Shown: positions 56,913 to 64,000 of the stretch, piece after piece
Position numbering within the stretch: the stretch's first letter is position 1
How the letters are laid out: each line of letters starts with the position of its first letter
DNA from: Ehretia macrophylla
Taxonomy: Eukaryota > Streptophyta > Magnoliopsida > Boraginales > Ehretiaceae
Direction: 5' to 3'
Assembly: GCA_037974665.1 (NCBI GenBank)
Contig: CM075771.1
Location: 34,270,425-34,334,424 of the forward strand
Length of the DNA stretch: 64,000 bases
Notes under the pieces: generated by a model
What the model was told of the DNA's origin: nothing
Database searches by the model: none
What the model saw: the letters and a program-made list of their open reading frames with translations, nothing else
Program-made: the position numbers and the translations under genes

Positions 56913-59351
56913 TATGAAACCCCACTTTTCTATCTTATCTCGTTGTACGTGTTTTATCTCGTTTTGCGTGAATTAACCTGTCTATGTGCTATATGACTTA
57001 GAATGTGGTAATTTTGGTATCAATACTCCTAGAACATGCTAAATGTGCATTCATGAAATTTTCATAAAAAACGGAGTAAGAAATTTTATCGTCAATTTTA
57101 GTGAATAGTATTTTCGAAACACGTCCTCTAAAATTTTGAAACTGGTCTTTTTAACCCTTCTAGACCTAGTCCACGGACTTTAATAGACCTGTGTTTGATT
57201 AAAATGGTTTTAAAATCGGCTTAGGAATTTATTAGGGTTTTTACATCGACTTTTGCGAAAATTGAGTTTTAAACCAACTCGGGTGAAATTGTTTGATTGT
57301 AAAACTTCTTGTCACCTAAAAATAACCTACTTGAGCTGTCTTGGGTGTTGAATAATTGTTTTGAACTTTGGTGATCAAGAAAATGCATTTAAAGTCAAGA
57401 AAACACAAAAAATACTAAGTTAATTCAACTTTGACTTCATTTAAAATGTTGACTTTTAAGCTTATATCACCAACACACATTGCAAAAGCACAAAAACACC
57501 TTCCATTTCATACACATGGCCGAGAGTTTCATGAGAGAATAAGCCAAAGAATTTTCAAGGTTTTCAAAGCAAAGTTTCAAGGAAAAACCTAGTTTTTGTC
57601 CGTAGAATTTCGTGCCGAGTTGGATTCCGTTTGTTGGGCATGCATTGCACGCATTCCTAGGCTTTTATCGCATCAAAGGTGAGAGAAAAATTCTAGATCT
57701 CAAAACTCATCTTTTGTGTTTTTGCGTAGAATTGAATATCGAACTATTAGAATGTTAATATGATGTTAGATTATTGCTCCATGCATGCTAGGGATCATTT
57801 GTATGTAATCCTACGAGATTTGAACGGTTGTAGCATAATTATTATTTTTTGGGTATTTAAAGTTGATTAATTTGCTAAATGTTGATTATTTTGAGTTGTG
57901 TTGATCGGAATCGATTGCCGTCGATTTCTAAAAGTTTGTTAATTACGTGGTAGCGCCGTTGTAATGCCGAATTTTCGATTGTGATGTCCGTGCCAAAATC
58001 CAGAAATTTCAGCCATGACACACTAGGGTTTTAGGGTTATTGAGCATGATTTGGATGTGTTTTGGTTGGTTTCCGAGGGGGCTAATGTAGTTGATTGAAT
58101 GGGTGAGTGTTTGAAACTGATTTGGAGTTGTTTGGATTAGTAGAATGTAAGATATGATTATTTGAAGTTTAGGTTGTCTTTCTTTAAAATGTTAGATTGA
58201 GCCTTAGTTGATTGGGTATGGTTTAAGTGATTGAATTGTGAGTTGTTGATGGGTAAACTTGGGTTTGATTATGTGTTTAATGCATGTTCGGTTAGATGGC
58301 CTACTTTGTCATCTAACTTAGTTATTTGTCGTTAAGTTGGTTATTGGTGTTATTATGATGATAATATGATTATTGATGATTATTGATTGATGATTGATGC
58401 CGGGAGGTAGGCAGTTCTGCTAGACTGTCCTCCTATGAATGATTGATGTTTATTATTATTACTGAGTCTTTGGTATGTATGTGCCACCTCTCAGGCAACA
58501 TCGGACTGTCAAGTTGATAACGGCATGACTACTAGAGACTACCTCCAGCTCGCATGACGGAGGTGTCATAGAGGGCGAGCCTAGTGGGGTACCTCGGGTG
58601 CGTGAGTTTATGGGAGTCACAAGAAGGCTGTTATGATCATGATGGTGTTTGGAGCTACACCAACTAGTGTATCCTTTATTGAATGGTCATTATAGTTATG
58701 TGATGATATTATTATTGATGTTATTGTGTGTTTACTTGCTAAAAGGATTATTTCCAAGGAGCTTAGTAAACCTTGCTTGAGATATATCGGATCCTCACTG
58801 GGCTTATTTTATATAAGCTCACTTTCTATTATTGCATGCCTACAGGTGTACTTGAGCAGGATTACGGGTACGTGCCTCATGAAGAGGAAAATGTGCCTTA
58901 CGTGGATGAGTGTTATGTTCCGGAGTCTTATCCTTGATGTTGTATTGTTTTACTTTCTTTTAAATTAACTTAGTAGACTTTTATATGCTTTGTAGTTCAT
59001 AATGTAAAAGATGTTGAAAAGATAATGAATTAGTTGATGTTGTCTTAGTAGCCTTTCTTTTGTTTATGATTATATTGCTAGATTGGCTCAATATATTTTT
59101 GTAATGTATATTAAGGTTCATGTATTATGTTGGAATGGAGGCGTATAACGAGGAATGTTTATTGTATAATATGGTTATGATGTATGTTGTTATTTTATTG
59201 AGGAGTGGTTTGTTGTATGGTTTGGGGAGTTGAATTATGATGGCCTATTGAGGTTGGTTTAGAGCCTCGGTATCCTATTTACTGTCGTTATACTGCCGAA
59301 ATTCCGTTGCGTCCTGACTGATTATAGGAGGGGTCGAGTTGAGGCGTGACA
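56913..59351 (+). repeat. RE4 3' LTR
   Basis: 2,439 bp matching the 5' LTR, with scattered changes and small indels (mid-90s percent identity by eye). Confidence 0.93.
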
Positions 59352-60105
59352 AGTCAATTGTGTGATCAGGGTTTGTTTGTGAAATTCACTAAAGATGGTT
59401 GTCATGTGTTAGATGTATCTAATAATTGTGTGCTTACAGGGAAAAGGTCATTTGACAAATGCTACATGCTTACACCATCTCATAAACAATCATTGTTGTG
59501 TTATAACAATACCTGTGCAGTTCGAGGTGTGCCAAAGCGAAGGAGCAAGCAGACAGGAAAATCGATAGAAGAAGGAAGCACTAGTAAGATGAATACTAAT
59601 GTTGCAGACGGTGTTGCAACAAAGACCAAGAAATCTGCTGTGACAGATACTATTGCAATGCCAGAAACAGAAACTAAGTAGGAAGACATTGGTTCCTGAG
59701 ATGTTACAACAAGAAGTGTAACAACAGAAATTAACACTAAAGAAATTCAAGCTGAAATGCCTCAAGTTTACAAAATTCATGTTGCAGATGATATGAATGG
59801 ATCAATACATGATAGAATCCGAACTAGAGGTAAATCCAAGCTGAACTATTAGGATATGGTAAGGTATATGTGCTATATTTCTCTCTTAGAATCCAAAAAT
59901 GTGAAATATGCTTTAGAAGATAAATTTTGGGTAAATGTTATGCATAAGGAATTGAATCAGTTTATATGTGAACTTGTTGAAATTTGAACCATTGTTTTAG
60001 AACATGTTGCAACAAAAAATCAATTGACAGATATCTCCACTAAAGCTTTAGATCCTTTGAGAATTAAAACCCTAAGAAAAGCTTTAGGGATTTGTAGTTT
60101 CTAAT
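59352..60105 (+). pseudogene. RE2 pol remainder: GAG-pre-integrase joined to pol C-terminus
   Basis: The frame continues from 49495 as QLCDQGLFVKFTKDGCHVLD and ends the GAG-pre-integrase near KCYMLTP. A linker follows that would normally lie between integrase and RT (RGVPKRRSKQTGKSIEEG, later RIRTRGKSKLNY). Next is the RT opening YISLLESKNVKYALEDKFW (about 59878-59935), then immediately HVATKNQLTDISTKALDPL...LRKALGICSF (about 60002-60100), the terminal block after RNase H. The integrase and about 500 codons of RT and RNase H are therefore deleted. TAG and TGA stops occur within. Confidence 0.85.
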
Positions 60106-62204
60106 ATTGCATCATGGATTGCCACAGGGGCTTGAAAGAAGCTTGAGAAATCTAAAAGTCTAATATTCAATTCAACTTGTGATTTAGTTAGTGAACCATT
60201 TTTCCTTGTACACACTGAATACTGGTTGAGAAAGCTAATCTTGATAGTCTGCAAGTGCAGGAGCTTGAACATTCTGATGACTAGGGATAAAGAGAGAAGT
60301 CTCTCTAAATCCATTCCTGTATTCTATTCACCCTTGAGATCAAAAAGAAAAAAAAGGCAGGAAATAATGTGGTTATCAAGCACTGGAAAGAGCTACCTAA
60401 TCCAAAATAAAAGAGATTAGTGTGAAAGCTACCAGTTGCAACATGAGTTGAAATAGTGATAAGAATACATGTGAAAAGAAATACAGTATGCAAGCTACCA
60501 CTTATAACATGAGCTACACAAGAAAAATATTGTGTTTTCCTGCGAGATGAATAGACGATCAGGTATGTTTGAGCTGATTGAGAGAGTTCTTACACCTTGC
60601 AGGTTTGATGGTGAAAGCTATCTATTTCAGAAATCAACCTCACACACACACATGGTTCATTAATTAAATCCTAGACTGAAATGAGTATTGATGAGTAAAG
60701 TTTCTTGAGTGACTCCATGCTTCCTAAACATATCATGCATTTTAATTCTGTTTTAATTTTTTGAGAAAAAAAAAAACAAAAAAAAGGGTGAAATCTCAGG
60801 GGATCTTGAGCAAATTAGAGATACTGTGAAAAATATTGTTGTAACATCGGTTCTAAATTGCTTTTGGATAATCTGATACAACTTATGTCAATGATGTTTT
60901 TTTTTTGTTTGGATTGCTGAACAATTTTTTTTTACAATTTTTACTATTCTGCTTACAATTTGCCTATTTTCCTTTGCTTCATGAGACTTACAGTTTACAT
61001 GCTTAATTGTTTTATTTTACTATTGTGTTGCTTAGTTGCTACAATTGTGCTATAAAATTGCTCAAAAGGCTGTTCACGAATGGGTTGAATCCCTTGTGAA
61101 GTTGTCTCCTCCATTTCATCTTTCTCACAAGTTTTTGCAGGAAGTTGATATTCAGGGGGAGCCTCAAGTTGAAGGCAATGTTGGACAGCTTCTGAAACAA
61201 CTGTTGCTGCATTGTTGCAACAGGTGTAGCAACTTCAGAATAAAGTCCATGAGTTGTGCATCGATCAAGCCACTGTTAAAGTCAATCAGGAGAAGATAAT
61301 GGCTGATCTTGGGACGTTGATTCACAGACAACAGACCCTACTCAATTTCGTCTTCAAATACACTGCTTGAATGTTGATTGTTTAATGATTATCGCTCTGA
61401 TACTTTACTGACTTTAGTTCTGCTCTGGTACTTTACTAAGTTTAAATTATGTTGCTCTACTTTGGGTCCATGTTTGTGTTTGCTGATTTCTGCTAAGGCT
61501 TTTGATTTGGTACTTTACGTTTCTACTTTGGTTTCTTTTGTTAAAGGGGGAGACTATGATATTGCTATTACTGCGTGTTGATTGTTGTTCGAGGAGAAGA
61601 ATATGCTATTGATTTTGCTATGACTTGTTGGGATGGTTTACTGATTGTTGCAACAAGATTATCATCTTTGGGTTACTATATTTTGCAGGGTCATTATCTT
61701 TGCTGCTTTGATACTTTTTTATCTATATTTCCATTATACTGTAACTGACTGTTGAAACAGGACCATCTTTGCTCTGATACATCCTTATCTGTGTTGCTGA
61801 TCATTTATTTTGCTAGCTTTATTGCTCTAATACTCTGCTTCTACTTCTTTGCCTTTGGTTTGGCAAAAAAGGGAAGATAAATATGTTGTGCTGCTACTAA
61901 CTGCTACTGCTTAGCTGTTGTGCTGTTATTAGTTAGCTCTTGTGTGTTTGCTAGTTCAATACATGGTTGTTTAGTATCTGTTGCAACAGGAGTGCTATCT
62001 TTTACAGGAGCACTATGTTTTCTACTCTCATAACATTTCTATCTGTGTTCCACTGCATGTTGTAACAGGCTGATCATTGCTCTAATACTGTTGTTCTACT
62101 AAATGTTGCACCAAGGATGTTCATTTGTTGCATCTGTCTTTTTGCACTTGGGCAATAGGAGGTTACATTGATTGTGATATCAAAGTTTTGCCAAAACAAA
62201 GCCA
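60106..62204 (+). other. RE2 long 3' region (possible former extra ORF)
   Basis: This 2.1-kb stretch separates the end of pol from the polypurine tract. One stretch (about 61060-61370) reads as a broken protein: AVHEWVESLVKLSPPFHL in one frame and, after a shift, VHELCIDQATVKVNQEKI followed by FVFKYTA and a stop. This helical, Lys/Gln-rich end could be what is left of the extra 3' frame known from SIRE elements, but I see no transmembrane or envelope signature. The palindromic word TGTTGCAACA or close variants recur throughout. Confidence 0.4.
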
Positions 62205-62215
62205 AATGGGGAGAT
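62205..62215 (+). other. RE2 polypurine tract
   Basis: AATGGGGAGAT directly precedes the TGTTGAGCC start of the 3' LTR. Confidence 0.85.
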
Positions 62216-63256
62216 TGTTGAGCCAATTAGCTTGATTGGCGATTGATTAATTGATTGGAGATTATTAAGTCCATTATTGATTGGCTATATTTTTCAAAAC
62301 TTATGATATTACCATAACTTGTGCTTTTACCTTTTATATTGTACAGGAAAAATCTTATGGTAACTTACCATATGAGAAGAAGATTTGTTCTAATTAAGGA
62401 ATGACATTGATTGCATATTCACAAGGAAAAGAAGAATAGGGTTTTATGAGTAAAGGCTTTTTCTTGCAGCCGAAGATAATATGCAGCAGCAATCTTGTAT
62501 TTATATAGCAGCAATCACGACAGAAAAGTTGAGGCAGAAACAGAGAGCGACAAGAGAAAATACAAGAGAGTTATATGTCCAGTGTTCCGAGTGATGTTGC
62601 AACACGATCTAAGTTCTAGTGCTTGACTGTATTAAGTGTTGCAATTTTGTTTTATTTGACAGTAAGTCATGAGCAATTTGTATAAGTCTTTGAGTGATTA
62701 GATTACTATCTTCTTTATTCATTCTTCGGGAGAAGAATGTGTAGTTCTCGGGAGAGAACATTGCAAGTCGAGGAGAGCTCGCCAAACCTAAGTTCATTAA
62801 GGAGTTCTTCATCTAGGCGTCAAAGGTTAAGAAGGAGTCTTTACTTGTGTAAGTCCATTGATGTTGCAACTTGTTGTTTCTTAATGAATAGGTTTGTTGG
62901 ACCAGGGGAGGTCCCGTGGACGTAGACCGCATGGTTGAACCACGTTAAATCTTGGTGTTCTTTATTACTGTTATAGCTTTATCATTTCCGCTGCTATTTA
63001 TTGTTACAACTCATGTTGGAACATTAAGTGGAATAAACTAATTAAGCAACTAGAGAAACAGTTTGTTAACGGTCTGTGATAAAACAAATATTCCAGTTAA
63101 TGTTGCAACATAACCTGTAACAGAGTTGTAACAGAATCACTCTACACCAGGTTATTGCATCCTGTTTTTAGTCTTGATCACAGAGCTTTATTGATTAAGC
63201 ATATTAGTCATCTTGCTGTGAAATTAATCCATACTTATACTGCACAACTTTTAACA
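62216..63256 (+). repeat. RE2 3' LTR
   Basis: 1,041 bp matching 46436-47476, followed by ATATA. Confidence 0.95.
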
Positions 63257-63261
63257 ATATA

Positions 63262-63330
63262 AATTGATCTTAATGGCTTTATTTTTTCCTTTTAACCTCA
63301 CATTTCTCATTCATCACTCATTTCCTAACA
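63262..63330 (-). repeat. RE0 copy 2 right LTR, second part
   Basis: Continues from 46435 and ends CATTTCCTAACA, identical in layout to 11636-11705. Confidence 0.88.
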
Positions 63331-63700
63331 AAGATTGCACCCTTTTGTAGCTCAAGAGAGATGGAGAACACAAATCCTTTTCTTCTTCATTATATGGTGC
63401 TAAGCCAATATCCAAGCCATTGTGTGATAGCTTTTGTTGGCCAAGTAATTAATGCTGGCCTAGGCCTACTACAAATATATGATCATGGGTTTAAGAAACC
63501 ACTAATGTCGGTTTAGAACGTACCAAGCTTCATGGACCATGAGAGGACCATACTTGTTTGAAAGTTGCTCAATTAGGTACTTAAAGGGCGTGAGATCAAT
63601 GTCATTATCAACTTATATAATTGGAACCTCAAGAGAGATCAGGAGGTTTGCTCTTCTTGCGTTAAGTTTAATTAGTATACAAGAAATTTAAATCATTAAT
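63331..63700 (-). pseudogene. CYP-E exon 1, copy 2: N-terminal side of the RE0 insertion
   Basis: This is the second copy of 11706-12060. On the minus strand it runs from a degenerate KQR/proline-hinge region (about 63680-63630), through GQLSNKYGPLM-like sequence (about 63585-63555) and KLG. It then has a stretch missing from copy 1 that matches the PTLVVSS block of CYP-C (about 63530-63500). Next come the QKLSxNGLDI block and KRICVLHL, ending at 63331 with KRVQ-like sequence. The exon continues beyond RE0 at 41832. Stops and frameshifts are present and the start codon is lost, so it is a dead gene. This copy is less deleted than copy 1. Confidence 0.8.
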
Positions 63701-64000
63701 TGTTTGAGATCTATACGTGATGAAGTGATTATACTTAAATATATCATATTTTAATTCATAGTTATTATCATTTTATTACTGTTGAACCTTACAATCAATT
63801 GTTCAGATGTCTCATAAGAAATATACATATAGAAGCACTAGGGTTCTTGGCTACCTTGACAACTTGTTTTATTCACCATGCGATGTTCAGGTTTGAGAAA
63901 TTATTTTGAACCAGTGAAATGAAGATGATGTTGATAGAAACAACAAATTATTTGTCCTAAAAATCTCTAACCTAAAATTAATAACATGATATACTTGAAA
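63701..64000. other. Former CYP-E upstream region, copy 2
   Basis: Near-identical to 12070-12360. It holds the TATTTAA-type box of the lost promoter (minus strand, near 63740) and no gene. The duplication continues past the window edge. Confidence 0.6.

Larger units (their letters stand above)
49496..59351 (+). mobile_element. RE4: Ty3/Gypsy chromovirus-type retrotransposon nested in RE2
   Basis: RE4 is 9,856 bp, with LTRs of about 2.43 kb (49496-51923, 56913-59351), an initiator-Met primer site, a polypurine tract and a plus-strand gag-pol in Gypsy order: gag, protease, RT, RNase H, integrase, C-terminal chromodomain-like segment. Very long LTRs and this C-terminus fit the Tekay/Del group of chromoviruses. 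About a dozen nonsense codons, nearly all TAG, and a deletion in RT inactivate it. It is the youngest insertion in its stack. Confidence 0.93.
46436..63256 (+). mobile_element. RE2: SIRE/Maximus-type Copia retrotransposon, internally deleted
   Basis: RE2 has LTRs of 1,041 bp each (46436-47476, 62216-63256), TGTTGAGCC...TTTTAACA ends and an ATATA target duplication. It also has a primer site TGGCATCAAGAGC (47479-47491) and a polypurine tract AATGGGGAGAT (62205-62215). Gag, protease and the extreme C-terminus of pol are present, but integrase, RT and most of RNase H are missing. Without RE4 it is about 7.0 kb. Gag and the terminal TDISTKALDP...LRKALGICSF block fit the SIRE group. A 2.1-kb region between pol and the 3' LTR is long for Copia and could once have held an extra (env-like) frame. 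Confidence 0.9.
41833..63330 (-). mobile_element. RE0 copy 2: defective Copia element, host of nested RE2 and RE4
   Basis: The element runs from TGTTAGAAATT (41833) to CATTTCCTAACA (63330) with AAGAT at both flanks. Without its guests (RE2 16.8 kb, MITE 0.5 kb) it measures about 4 kb: left LTR 41833-43210, internal region 43211-45650, right LTR 45651-46435 plus 63262-63330. A polypurine complement ATCCCCCACA follows the left LTR. The internal region has RNase H and gag remains on the minus strand but lacks integrase and most RT. No initiator-Met primer site is evident at the inner edge of the right LTR. The insertion split CYP-E exon 1. Confidence 0.88.

Noticed and set aside
61036-61299. An envelope gene in the RE2 3' region
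   Set aside because: No signal peptide, transmembrane segment or fusion-type motif is visible; the region is only a possible remnant of an extra frame.
1-64000. CRISPR arrays, prokaryotic operons, phage or plasmid features
   Set aside because: Introns, plant LTR retroelements and A-type P450s show plant nuclear DNA, and no spaced direct-repeat array is present.

Overview
The window is nuclear DNA from a flowering plant, most likely a dicot. It is AT-rich and dominated by LTR retrotransposons (Copia and one Ty3/Gypsy), MITE-like foldbacks and microsatellites. The host genes are fragments of a tandem A-type cytochrome P450 cluster (CYP71 clan, CYP71/CYP83-like) with GT-AG introns. I cannot name the species from the sequence. 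There are no bacterial features.

Names used here. P450 loci: CYP-A (17976-25339 +, pseudogene), CYP-B (39203-41213 +, near-intact), CYP-C (27728-28079 +, fragment), CYP-D (13597-14016 -, exon fragment) and CYP-E (- strand exon 1, seen twice: 11711-12060, and 63331-63700 plus 41771-41832). Retroelements: RE0 (defective Copia inside CYP-E, two copies: 1-11705 partial and 41833-63330), RE1 (Angela-type Copia, 1830-10655), RE2 (SIRE-type Copia, 46436-63256), RE3 (Ale/Retrofit-type Copia, 32466-38355), RE4 (chromovirus-type Gypsy, 49496-59351) and RE5 (TNT1/Tork-type Copia, 19713-25000).

Layout, left to right: RE0 copy 1 with RE1 inside it; CYP-E exon 1 fragment; CYP-D exon fragment; duplicated segment A (about 14354-25930) with CYP-A split by RE5; a spacer with CYP-C; duplicated segment B (about 29888-41768) with RE3 (itself carrying a 1.2-kb foldback) and CYP-B; the last 60 bp of known CYP-E exon 1; RE0 copy 2, split by RE2, itself split by RE4; then CYP-E exon 1 and upstream sequence again.

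Two levels of duplication are visible. Segments A and B are a direct duplication carrying CYP-A and CYP-B. Positions 1-12420 also correspond to 43629-64000: the same RE0 sits at the same nucleotide of the same P450 exon in both. RE1 is present only in the first copy and RE2 (with RE4) only in the second. The matching empty site is preserved in the other copy each time. This gives a relative order: P450 cluster, RE0 into CYP-E, large duplication, then RE1 and RE2 separately, then RE4 into RE2.

CYP-B is the only P450 that could encode a full enzyme. Its three exons join in frame to 503 codons with all signature motifs, but the first codon of the open frame is GTG and no in-frame ATG precedes it. 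CYP-A and CYP-B share an unusual extra intron whose content looks like a miniature retrotransposon remnant. I found no candidate for a wholly new biological system. The most unusual signals are this intron, the CYP-B start, the nested chronology, a GC-rich hairpin island in the RE1 leader, and the foldback-within-foldback in RE3.
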